Source: Bacillota bacterium
GTDB taxonomy: Bacteria > Bacillota > Desulfotomaculia > Desulfotomaculales > JAJYZD01
Direction: 5' to 3'
DNA: 7,080 nt
NCBI GenBank assembly: GCA_021800315.1
Contig: JAJYZD010000198.1
Span: 1-7,080 of the forward strand
Positions 1 through 6,347 of this stretch are shown here, in pieces (positions within the stretch are counted from its first letter, which is position 1; each line of letters opens with the position of its first letter). A program made the position numbers and the translations under genes. Under the pieces are notes generated by a model. It did not search any database, was not told the origin of the DNA, and was given only the letters and a program-made list of their open reading frames with translations.

Positions 1-1
1 T

Positions 2-262
2 TCTCGTCCAGGAAGAACTCTAGCAAACATCACTTTTGGTTGGGAACTTCTTGAGTTTTATAGAAAGTGGATGGGAATAGAAAAAGCCGATGATACTGTT
101 CGGGCTTTAAAGGGGCCTGCCTTGATGTCTATGGCACCTCAAACTGATCTTGCTCCAGTACTGTTAGAATTAGTCTCCCCTAGGTTGCAGGAGACTGAAT
201 ATGTTGAGCTATTGAAGCGACATTACCACCAATTCAAGGCCACACTACGCAAAAATACCTGA
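2..262 (+). CDS. C-terminal end of an unrecognised protein (5' end outside window)
   Basis: The frame is open from the left edge of the window to a TGA at 260-262, giving 86 visible residues, so this is the 3' end of a longer gene; the ATG at 71 is probably internal. The visible part is soluble and mixed alpha/beta in character. It starts around SRPGRTLANITFGWELLEF and ends in a basic helix-like stretch (KRHYHQFKATLRKNT). I see no membrane segment and no motif I recognise, and I assign no function. Base composition is much AT-richer than the biosynthetic genes to the right, and the gene runs on the opposite strand from them. This points to a different origin, possibly transferred DNA, since it lies beside a transposase remnant. 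Being a real coding region is likely but not certain. Confidence 0.5.
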   Translation, partial: SRPGRTLANITFGWELLEFYRKWMGIEKADDTVRALKGPALMSMAPQTDLAPVLLELVSPRLQETEYVELLKRHYHQFKATLRKNT

Positions 263-342
263 GTACCAATACCAAATTACATACAGTGGAAGGAAGAAAT
301 GTTTGGTTGGTAAGAAAAAGCCAAGAAAAAGAAACGCAGTTG

Positions 343-465
343 ATCCGGAGGCCGGGTCCGGTAGACAGCATGTACGTGGGTTACGAAGCCGGTCCGTGTG
401 GTTACGGAATCTACCGCCAACGCGCCAGGGAGAACCTACAGGAGGACCGTTGTCAGAGCCGGTAG
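343..465 (+). pseudogene. Remnant of an IS110-family (IS1111-like, COG3547) transposase
   Basis: Reading plus-strand frame 1, residues from about 355 to 408 give SMYVGYEAGPCGYGIYRQ. This closely resembles the YEAGPxGYxLYRxL strand of IS110/IS1111-type DEDD transposases; the Glu is, from family knowledge, the second catalytic acidic residue of the RuvC-like domain. After YRQ the similarity stops (R-A-R-E-N follows where L-x-x-x-G is expected) and the frame ends at TAG 463-465. The first Asp strand upstream and the Asp pair downstream are missing, so this is a dead fragment of roughly 20-40 codons. The frame is open back into the AT-rich DNA, but the resemblance starts only near 343-355, where GC content rises. 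Its 3' end overlaps the last codons of the LOG gene on the other strand. Exact boundaries are uncertain. Confidence 0.55.
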
Positions 466-1019
466 CTCTTCAGGTCTTGTTCGGATTGAACCAGCTTCTC
501 CACCAGCGTTTCCGGATCCTCTTCAATCACCAGCAGCTTTTTATGCTTCTCCTTCAGGAAACCATGCCCGACAAAGCTGTTCAAGAGATCATCCAGCAAG
601 CCGTAAAACCCGCCGGCGTTAAGCACCCCGCACGGCTTGGCATGGATGCCGAGCTTGGTCCAGGTAAACACTTCCAATATCTCTTCCAGCGTCCCCGTTC
701 CGCCCGGCAAGGCGATAAAGCCGTCCGCCAGTTCGGCCATAAGCAGTTTTCTTTCGTGCATGGAACCGACCACCCGCAGGTCCCGGATACCCTCGTGGGC
801 TATTTCCCGATAGGTCAAAGCCCGGGGTATGATCCCGGTAACATCTCCCCCGCCCCTGAGCATCCCGTCGGCGAGAATCCCCATCAGACCGGTGGCGGCG
901 CCTCCGTAAACCACCCCGATGCCCCTGACGAGAAGCACACCTGTCAGTTCCCGGCAGGCGGCGGAGAAGATACCGTTGTTTCCCGTACTTGACCCGCAAT
1001 ATACGGCGATCTTTTTGAT
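453..1019 (-). CDS. LOG-family nucleoside 5'-monophosphate phosphoribohydrolase, apparent ATC start
   Basis: Protein of about 188 residues, the usual length for the LOG/YvdD family (TIGR00730, often mislabelled lysine decarboxylase). Members split cytokinin-type or other nucleoside monophosphates into base and ribose 5-phosphate in the cytoplasm. Visible motifs in order: the N-terminal Rossmann strand IAVYCGSS (residues 4-11), VVYGGAATGLMG (about 37-47), Met-His-Glu-Arg-Lys with the conserved Arg at about 90, and the signature PGGTGTLEE at about 105-113. An in-frame GTG at 938 would give only 161 residues and delete the first strand with GSS, so I reject it as the start. The frame is open further upstream to a TGA inside cdaA, but holds no ATG, GTG or TTG there. 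The codon where Met is normally found is ATC (1019-1017), seven bases after AAAGGGGGG. The gene lies 19 nt after cdaA and is probably the last of the operon. The family call is firm; start and substrate are inferred. Confidence 0.85.
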   Translation of the reverse strand: MKKIAVYCGSSTGNNGIFSAACRELTGVLLVRGIGVVYGGAATGLMGILADGMLRGGGDVTGIIPRALTYREIAHEGIRDLRVVGSMHERKLLMAELADGFIALPGGTGTLEEILEVFTWTKLGIHAKPCGVLNAGGFYGLLDDLLNSFVGHGFLKEKHKKLLVIEEDPETLVEKLVQSEQDLKSYRL

Positions 1020-1022
1020 TGT

Positions 1023-1038
1023 GCGGCCCCCCTTTCCC
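1023..1038 (-). promoter_or_regulatory. Ribosome binding site of the LOG gene
   Basis: On the minus strand GGGAAAGGGGGG lies in the gap between the cdaA stop and the LOG gene. Its AAAGGGGGG part resembles AAAGGAGG and ends seven bases before the ATC codon at 1019-1017. This normal spacing is the main sequence support for initiation there rather than at the internal GTG at 938. Confidence 0.5.
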
Positions 1039-1842
1039 TCAACCCCGCCGCCGGGGCAGGAACGCGCTCAAATCGGCGGATTTGAGCGCTTGCGCCAGGC
1101 AGGCGCCCAGTTCATCCGGCCCGGCCAGGCGGGAGAGCACCCCGTCCCGGGCCAGGGAAACGCCGCCCGTCTCCTCGGAAACCACCAGCGCCAGGGCGTC
1201 GGACTGTTCGCTGATGCCCAGCGCCGCCCGGTGGCGGGTGCCGCACTCCGGGGACAGGCCGTCACCACCGGCCAGCGGCAGGAAACAGGCCGCGGCCGCC
1301 ACCCGCCCGTGGCGGACGACCACCGCCCCGTCATGCAGCGGCGACCCGGGATAGAAGATGTTCACCAGGAGTTCGGCCGAAATAAGGGCGTCCAGGCGGA
1401 TGCCGGTTTCCAGGTACTCGGTGAGTCCCGTGGAACGCTCCAGGACGATGAGGGCCCCCCATTGCTGACGGCCCAGGCGCGCGACCGCCTTGACCAGTTC
1501 GTCCACCACCCTTTGTTCGGGGGTGGCGGCAACCAGGCGCCCGCCGAAGAAACCGCCCTGGCCCAGTTTTTCCAGCGCCCGGCGCAACTCCGGTTGGAAT
1601 ACCACCGGCAGGGCCACCACCAGCGCGGTCATGGTCTCCTTCAGAAGCCAGTTCACGGTATAAAGGTGCAGCCAGCTGGAAACGGTGGTGGCCACCACCA
1701 GGACCACCAGGCCCTTGATCAGGGCGGTAGCCCGCGTGCCCCGGATTAAGAGGGCCAGCCGGTAGAACACGTAGGCCACGATAAGGATGTCCAGGATGCT
1801 GGTCAGGCTGACGACCTTCAAATCGGCCAGGATATGTTGCAA
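1039..1842 (-). CDS. cdaA: Membrane-bound diadenylate cyclase CdaA (c-di-AMP synthase)
   Basis: Makes cyclic di-AMP from two ATP; the messenger controls potassium and osmolyte balance and cell-wall homeostasis in Gram-positive bacteria. The 267 residues match CdaA length (about 270). Three hydrophobic segments (about 16-33, 38-56 and 64-82) anchor it in the membrane, followed by a DisA_N/DAC domain from about 105. The catalytic DGA motif is at 171-173 in PLHDGAVVV, GTRHRAALG with the RHR motif begins at 201, and VSEETG at 221-226, all as in active enzymes. The start is TTG at 1842, nine bases after a GGGGGG run; an in-frame TTG seven codons later is a possible alternative. It lies 41 nt after cimA and 19 nt before the LOG gene. 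The usual partners cdaR (YbbR) and glmM are not adjacent, so its place at the end of a branched-chain amino acid operon is atypical. Confidence 0.93.
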   Translation of the reverse strand: MQHILADLKVVSLTSILDILIVAYVFYRLALLIRGTRATALIKGLVVLVVATTVSSWLHLYTVNWLLKETMTALVVALPVVFQPELRRALEKLGQGGFFGGRLVAATPEQRVVDELVKAVARLGRQQWGALIVLERSTGLTEYLETGIRLDALISAELLVNIFYPGSPLHDGAVVVRHGRVAAAACFLPLAGGDGLSPECGTRHRAALGISEQSDALALVVSEETGGVSLARDGVLSRLAGPDELGACLAQALKSADLSAFLPRRRG

Positions 1843-1883
1843 GGGCTAGTTCCCCCCATCCGGAACCGGCTTGACAAAGGATC

Positions 1884-3446
1884 CTACTCCCCCTTCAGCA
1901 GCCCGTAGGCCAGGGAATCAACCAGGGCCTCCCAACTGGCCTCGATGATGTTGGTGGATACCCCCACCGTCCCCCAGGACCGGTCGCCGGCGGAGGACTG
2001 GATCAGGACGCGGACCACCGAACTGGTGCCCTCGTTGCCGTCCAGTACCCGGACCTTGTAGTCAACCAGCTGAATGGCGCCGATGTTGGGATAAACGTGC
2101 TCCAGGGCCTTGCGCAGGGCGTTGTCCAGGGCGGCGACCGGACCGTTGCCCTCGGCCGCGGTATGCACCACCTGGTCTTGCACCCTCATCTTGATGACCG
2201 CCTCGGTTTGGACAGGCCGGTCCTCCCTCTTCTCAACCATGATGCGCAGGCTCTCCAGTTGGAACGGCTCCCGGTAGCCCTCGTAGACCCGGCGCACCAT
2301 CAACTCGAAAGAGCCTTCCGCTCCTTCGAACTGGTAGCCCTGGTTCTCCAGTTCCTTGATCTCCTCGATGACCCGGCGGCGGTCGGCATCGGTCCAGTCC
2401 GGGCTGTATTTGAGTTCGTTCAGCTTGTACAGAAGGTTGGAGATGCCGGACAGCTCCGAGACCAGCACCCGCCGGTGGTTGCCGACCAGTTCGGGCGGGA
2501 TGTGCTCGTAGGTCCGGGCGTTTTTCAACAGGGCGCTGACATGGATCCCGCCCTTGTGGGCGAACGCGCTGGCCCCCACGAACGGCTGGTGGGTATCCGG
2601 CGGCAGGTTGGCCAGTTCGCTGACGTAGTGGGAGAGTTCCGTAAGACGCACCAGGTTGGCGCGGGGGATGGTCTCCAGTTCCATCTTGAGGCTCAGGTTG
2701 GCTATGACCGAGCCCAGGTTGGCGTTGCCGCACCGCTCCCCGTAACCGTTGATCGTGCCCTGCACCTGGACGGCCCCGGCGCCGACGGCGGCCAGCGTGT
2801 TGGCCACGGCCAGTTCCCCGTCGTTGTGGGTGTGGATGCCCAGGGGCACAGGAATGCCCGCGGCCACTACCCGGGTGATCTCCGCCACCTCGTGCGGCAG
2901 CCGCCCCCCGTTGGTGTCGCACAGCACCAGGATTTCCGCTCCGCCCTCACCGGCCGCCTCAAGGCAGGCCAGGGCGTAATCCGGGTTGGCCCGGTAGCCG
3001 TCGAAGAAATGTTCGGCGTCGAAGAAGACCCGCCTGCCCAGTTGTTTCAGGTAGGCCACCGATTCCCTGATCATCTCCAGGTTCTCTTCCAAGGTGGTGC
3101 TCAAGGCCTCGGTGACGTGAAAATCCCAGGTTTTGCCGACGAGGGTAGCCACCGGCACCCCGGCAGCCACCAGGGCGGCCAGGTTGGCGTCGGAACCACA
3201 CCGGACCAGCGGCCGCCGGGTCGAACCGAAGGCCGCGACTACCGCCTGCTTGAGGTGGATCTCGCTAACGCGCCGGAAGTATTCGGCGTCCTTGGGGTTG
3301 GAGCCCGGCCAGCCTCCCTCCACGAAGTGGAAACCCATGTCGTCCAGGCGCCGGGTGATCCTGATCTTGTCCTCGACCGAAAAGGCCACGCCCTCCCCCT
3401 GGCTGCCGTCGCGTAGCGTGGTATCGTAAATCTGGACCTGGCTCAC
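1884..3446 (-). CDS. cimA: (R)-citramalate synthase CimA
   Basis: Condenses pyruvate with acetyl-CoA to (R)-citramalate, the threonine-independent first step to 2-oxobutyrate and isoleucine. The 520 residues match CimA (TIGR00977). The N-terminal TIM barrel of the HMGL-like family opens with QIYDTTLRDGSQGEG (residues 5-19; Asp8, Arg12 and Asp13 bind metal and substrate in the family). It continues with FVEGGWPGSNPKDAEYF, a CimA-type sequence rather than LeuA, then the metal-binding HTHND (His205, His207) and GTINGYGERCGNANLG. After the linker there is a C-terminal LeuA-type dimerisation/regulatory domain of about 130 residues, where family enzymes bind their feedback inhibitor (isoleucine in several CimA). 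The frame is open a further 28 codons upstream, but GTG at 3446 is the start: AGGAGG sits nine bases before it and the conserved N-terminus begins there. It follows leuB by 20 nt. Homocitrate synthase is a less likely alternative. Confidence 0.92.
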   Translation of the reverse strand: MSQVQIYDTTLRDGSQGEGVAFSVEDKIRITRRLDDMGFHFVEGGWPGSNPKDAEYFRRVSEIHLKQAVVAAFGSTRRPLVRCGSDANLAALVAAGVPVATLVGKTWDFHVTEALSTTLEENLEMIRESVAYLKQLGRRVFFDAEHFFDGYRANPDYALACLEAAGEGGAEILVLCDTNGGRLPHEVAEITRVVAAGIPVPLGIHTHNDGELAVANTLAAVGAGAVQVQGTINGYGERCGNANLGSVIANLSLKMELETIPRANLVRLTELSHYVSELANLPPDTHQPFVGASAFAHKGGIHVSALLKNARTYEHIPPELVGNHRRVLVSELSGISNLLYKLNELKYSPDWTDADRRRVIEEIKELENQGYQFEGAEGSFELMVRRVYEGYREPFQLESLRIMVEKREDRPVQTEAVIKMRVQDQVVHTAAEGNGPVAALDNALRKALEHVYPNIGAIQLVDYKVRVLDGNEGTSSVVRVLIQSSAGDRSWGTVGVSTNIIEASWEALVDSLAYGLLKGE

Positions 3447-3449
3447 GGG

Positions 3450-3466
3450 GAACCACCTCCTGTAAC
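3450..3466 (-). promoter_or_regulatory. Ribosome binding site of cimA (decides the start)
   Basis: The leuB-cimA gap contains AGGAGGTGG on the minus strand, nine bases from the end of AGGAGG to GTG 3446-3444. This strong site places the cimA start after the leuB stop instead of at the longer open frame reaching 3530. Confidence 0.75.
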
Positions 3467-4540
3467 CTACAGCGACTCCACGGAAGCCGTTATCAGCCCG
3501 CCCATGGCCTGGGTGCCCACCTGGCGGCATCCGGTCTCCATGATATCGTACGTCCGGTAGCCTTCATCCAGCACCGCGGCCACCGCGGTCTCGACGGCCG
3601 CGGCCGCTTCCTCCTGCCGCAGGGAGTAGCGCAGGAGCATTGCCACCGACATGATGGTGGCGATGGGGTTGGCCTTGTCCTGGCCGGCATGGCGGGGAGC
3701 GGAACCGTGGCTGGGCTCGTACAGTCCCACGTGTCCGCCCAGGCTGGCCGAGGGCAGCATACCCAGCGACCCGGCCAGAACGGAGGCCTCGTCGCTCAAT
3801 ATGTCCCCGAACATGTTCTCGGTGAGAATGACGTCGAACTGACCCGGATTCCTGACCAGTTGCATGGCGCAGTTATCCACCAACATATGTTCAAGAGTCA
3901 CGCCCGGGTATTCGGCGGCGACTGTCTCGACCACTTCCCGCCAGAGGATCGAACTCTCCAGGACGTTGGCCTTGTCGACCGAGGTGAGCCGGCCCCGCCG
4001 CTGCCTAGCCATGGAGAAGGCCAGGCGGGCCACCCGTTCGATCTCGAAGCTGGTGTACTCCAGAGTATCCACCACGCGCCACCCGCCGGGAATTAACTCC
4101 CGCTTCTTCTCGCCGAAATAGAGGCCTCCGGTCAACTCCCGCACCACCAGGAGGTCCAGGCCGGCCACCAGGTCCTGCTTCAGGGCGCAGCCGCCGGTCA
4201 GGGGAGCGAAGACCCGCACCGGCCGCAGGTTGGCGTAGAGGCCCAGAAGCTTGCGCAAGGGCAGGAGCGCCCCCCGCTCCGGCCGCAGGTCCGGAGGCAG
4301 GTTATCCCACTTGGGACCGCCCACCGCCCCAAGCAGGATGGCGTCGCTCTCCCGGCACAGCGCCACCGTTTCGGCCGGCAGGGGCGAGCCGCAAGCGTCG
4401 TAGGCCGCGCCGCCGATCAGGCCCTCTTTCAGTTCCAGTTGGAGGCCGAACTTGCGGGCCGCGGCTTTGAGTACCTTCACCGCCGAAACCGTTATTTCCA
4501 TCCCGATGCCGTCACCGGGTAATACCGCGACTTTCTTCAA
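3467..4540 (-). CDS. leuB: 3-isopropylmalate / 3-methylmalate dehydrogenase LeuB with unusual cofactor-site residues
   Basis: Oxidatively decarboxylates 3-isopropylmalate (leucine) and, in the citramalate route, 3-methylmalate to 2-oxobutyrate. The 357-residue protein has the full family pattern: N-terminal VAVLPGDGIGMEI, GAVGGPKWD, the substrate-binding Arg residues around LRKLLGLYANLRPVR, RELTGGLYFGE with the catalytic Tyr, TSVDKANVLE with the catalytic Lys, MLVDN, and NMFGDILSDEAS with the metal-binding Asp residues. TTG at 4540 is chosen as start because it overlaps the leuD stop as TTGA, has AAGGAGG nine bases upstream, and gives the usual N-terminus; the frame stays open 18 codons further. 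Odd: in the coenzyme loop the usual NAD-type Asp-Ile of HGSAPDIAG is Arg283-His284, followed by GQDK as in NADP-isocitrate dehydrogenase, and residue 331 is Tyr (RTYD), where E. coli LeuB has Gly337. NADP use is therefore plausible. Isocitrate dehydrogenase itself is unlikely given length and context. Confidence 0.93.
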   Translation of the reverse strand: MKKVAVLPGDGIGMEITVSAVKVLKAAARKFGLQLELKEGLIGGAAYDACGSPLPAETVALCRESDAILLGAVGGPKWDNLPPDLRPERGALLPLRKLLGLYANLRPVRVFAPLTGGCALKQDLVAGLDLLVVRELTGGLYFGEKKRELIPGGWRVVDTLEYTSFEIERVARLAFSMARQRRGRLTSVDKANVLESSILWREVVETVAAEYPGVTLEHMLVDNCAMQLVRNPGQFDVILTENMFGDILSDEASVLAGSLGMLPSASLGGHVGLYEPSHGSAPRHAGQDKANPIATIMSVAMLLRYSLRQEEAAAAVETAVAAVLDEGYRTYDIMETGCRQVGTQAMGGLITASVESL

Positions 4541-5043
4541 GTTATGGAACCTCCTTCCAGTCTTTCCCGAACGTAGTTGATCAACCCGCCGCACTCGATG
4601 ATTTTCCGCATGAAGGGCGGGATGGGCCGCGCCGCGTATTCCCGGCCCGTGGTCAGGTTCTGAATCGTTCCCCGGTCGAAATCGACCCGCACCCGGTCAC
4701 CCGCCTCGATGCCCGCCACGGCCTCCGGGCACTCCAGGATCGGCAGCCCGATGTTGAAGGCGTTGCGGAAAAAGATCCGGGCGAACGTCGGCGCGATCAC
4801 CGCCCCCACGCCGGCCGCCTTCAGGGCGATGGGCGCATGCTCCCGCGAAGAGCCGCAGCCGCAGTTGGCGCCCGCCACCACCACGTCGCCCGGGGCCACG
4901 CCGGAGGCGAAACCCGGGTCGGCGTCCTCCATACAGTGGGCGGCCAACTCCTGGGGATCGGAAGTGTTGAGGTAACGGGCCGGAATGATGCCGTCCGTAT
5001 CCAGGTTGTCCGCAAAGCGCCAGGCCCGGCCTTCAGTCTGCAT
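4537..5043 (-). CDS. leuD: 3-isopropylmalate dehydratase small subunit LeuD
   Basis: Small swivelling subunit that completes the LeuCD isomerase active site; acts on 2-isopropylmalate in leucine synthesis and on citramalate in the CimA route. The 168 residues are typical of the short archaeal/clostridial type (about 160-170, versus about 200 in E. coli LeuD). Visible motifs: DNLDTDGIIPARYLNT near the N-terminus, GANCGCGSSREHAP with the substrate-carboxylate-binding Ser-Arg, and FARIFFRNAFNIGLP. The YLxx loop that helps set substrate choice in this type reads YLNT, without the Arg found in methanogen homoaconitase YLRT, so isopropylmalate/citramalate rather than homocitrate is expected. ATG at 5043 has GGAGG nine bases upstream inside leuC and overlaps leuC by 11 nt, indicating translational coupling. 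Its last codons carry the leuB ribosome binding site. Confidence 0.95.
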   Translation of the reverse strand: MQTEGRAWRFADNLDTDGIIPARYLNTSDPQELAAHCMEDADPGFASGVAPGDVVVAGANCGCGSSREHAPIALKAAGVGAVIAPTFARIFFRNAFNIGLPILECPEAVAGIEAGDRVRVDFDRGTIQNLTTGREYAARPIPPFMRKIIECGGLINYVRERLEGGSIT

Positions 5044-6307
5044 CTTTGACCACCTCCCGGGGGTCGGCCAGCCGGCCGCAAACGGCCGACGCCGCCGCCA
5101 CGGCCGGATTGGCCAGGTAGACTTCGCTCTCGGGATGACCCATGCGGCCCACGAAGTTGCGGTTGGTGGTGGCCACCGACCGCTCGCCCTTGGCCAGGAT
5201 ACCCATGTACCCGCCCAGGCAGGGCCCGCAGGTAGGCGTGCTCACCGCCGCTCCGGCGTCCAAAAACACCGCGGTCAGGCCCTCGTCCAGGGCCTGCCGG
5301 TAAACGGCCGGGGTGCCGGGAATCACGATCAAACGCACGTCGGGATGAACCTTGCGCCCGGCCAGTACCCGCGCGGCCAGGCGCAGGTCCTCGATGCGGC
5401 CGTTGGTGCAGGACCCGATGACCGCCTGGTCGATGCGCACGTCCAGGGCCCGGGACACCGGCCGCACGTTCGAGGGCAGGTGGGGAAACGCCACCTGGGG
5501 TTCCAGGCCGCTCACATCGAATTCGTAAACCCGGGCGTAGACCGCGTCCGGGTCGCTGGCGAGGAAGGCGACCGGTCTTTGGTGCCGGCCCTCCACCCAG
5601 CGCCGGGTCGTTTCGTCCGGCGCCACGATGCCGTTTTTGGCCCCGGCCTCCACGGCCATGTTGGCCATGGTCAGGCGCCCTTCCACCGAAAGCCCGCAAA
5701 CAGCCTCGCCGGTGAACTCCATGGCCTGGTAGAGGGCACCGTCCACCCCGATCACGCCGATCGTGTGCAGGATGAGGTCCTTGCCCCCGGTCCAGGGACC
5801 AATCGCGCCGTGGTAGATAAACTTGACCGACTCGGGTACCTTGAGCCAGGTCTCGCCCAGGGCCATGGCCGCCGCCAGATCGGTGGAGCCCACCCCGGTG
5901 GCGAAAGCGCCCAGCCCCCCGTAAGTGCAGGTGTGGGAATCGGCCCCGATGACCAGGTCGCCGGGACCCACCAGGCCCTGTTCCGGCAAAAGGCAATGCT
6001 CCACGCCCATGGTGCCCACGTCCCAGCGGTAGGTCAGTTCCTGCCGGCGGGCGAAGTCGCGCAGGATCTTGGCCTGTTCGGCCGACTTGATATCCTTGTT
6101 GGGAACAAAGTGGTCGGGTACCAGGAGCACCCTTGATTTGTCGAAAACCCGTCCGGCCCCGGTCCGTTCAAACTCGGCGATGGCCAGGGGAGCCGTGATG
6201 TCGTTGCCCAGGACCACGTCGCAGACCACGTTCACCAACTCGCCGGGACGCACCTCTTCCTTCCCCGCGTGCCGGGCCAGTATCTTTTCCGTCACCGTCA
6301 TCGGCAA
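5033..6307 (-). CDS. leuC: 3-isopropylmalate dehydratase large subunit LeuC
   Basis: Iron-sulfur subunit of isopropylmalate isomerase, of the aconitase superfamily. The 424 residues match the short archaeal/clostridial type (about 420) rather than the roughly 466 of E. coli LeuC. All three [4Fe-4S] ligands are present: Cys300 in GSCTNGR and Cys360 and Cys363 in TPTCGPCLGG. Other signatures are TEKILARHAG at the N-terminus, GADSHTCTYGGLGAF, and the RNFVGRMGHPES motif close to the C-terminus. The start is either TTG at 6307 (eight bases after GGAGG) or ATG at 6301 two codons later; spacing favours TTG, and both give a normal N-terminus. It overlaps leuD by 11 nt, so the two subunits are probably made in fixed ratio. 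It also serves the citramalate to 3-methylmalate steps, since cimA lies in the same operon. Homoaconitase large subunit is the main alternative and is unlikely given leuB and cimA. Confidence 0.95.
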   Translation of the reverse strand: MPMTVTEKILARHAGKEEVRPGELVNVVCDVVLGNDITAPLAIAEFERTGAGRVFDKSRVLLVPDHFVPNKDIKSAEQAKILRDFARRQELTYRWDVGTMGVEHCLLPEQGLVGPGDLVIGADSHTCTYGGLGAFATGVGSTDLAAAMALGETWLKVPESVKFIYHGAIGPWTGGKDLILHTIGVIGVDGALYQAMEFTGEAVCGLSVEGRLTMANMAVEAGAKNGIVAPDETTRRWVEGRHQRPVAFLASDPDAVYARVYEFDVSGLEPQVAFPHLPSNVRPVSRALDVRIDQAVIGSCTNGRIEDLRLAARVLAGRKVHPDVRLIVIPGTPAVYRQALDEGLTAVFLDAGAAVSTPTCGPCLGGYMGILAKGERSVATTNRNFVGRMGHPESEVYLANPAVAAASAVCGRLADPREVVKDAD

Positions 6308-6328
6308 CCCAAACCCCTCCTAGAGTAG

Positions 6329-6347
6329 TTGGTGGTTGGTGGTTGGG
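6329..6347. repeat. Short tandem repeat TTGGTGG (2.7 copies)
   Basis: Two perfect copies of TTGGTGG (6329-6335 and 6336-6342) and a partial third, TTGGG. The last 12 bases form one arm of the outer hairpin stem. Short, so its significance is uncertain. Confidence 0.6.

Noticed and set aside
325..360. Terminator for the minus-strand operon (CCGGA-N7-TCCGG followed by a T-rich run)
   Set aside because: The stem has only five pairs and the T-rich stretch starts about ten bases later and is interrupted, so it is not a convincing intrinsic terminator.
453..938. LOG gene starting at GTG 938 (161 residues)
   Set aside because: It would lose the first beta strand and the GSS motif, which are encoded intact in the same frame just upstream behind a good ribosome binding site.
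303..1749. Plus-strand open frames at 303-992 and 919-1749
   Set aside because: Antisense to LOG and CdaA, both supported by clear family motifs; no independent evidence of coding.
1871..1876. TTGACA on the plus strand as a -35 box
   Set aside because: No TATAAT-like box about 17 bases downstream, and it would drive transcription antisense into cimA.
1843..1883. Terminator or promoter between cimA and cdaA
   Set aside because: Only a four-pair CCGG/CCGG palindrome without a U-tract, and no clear -35/-10 pair on the minus strand.
2097..3416. 439-codon plus-strand open frame opposite cimA
   Set aside because: Antisense to a well-supported CimA; composition follows the GC-rich third positions of cimA and no family motif is visible. 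Shadow frame.
4821..6136. Long open frames (391 codons minus strand at 4821-5996; 383 codons plus strand at 4985-6136) over leuC/leuD
   Set aside because: Rich in Arg, Gly and Pro with no recognisable domain, and overlapping intact LeuC and LeuD. Shadow frames in high-GC DNA.
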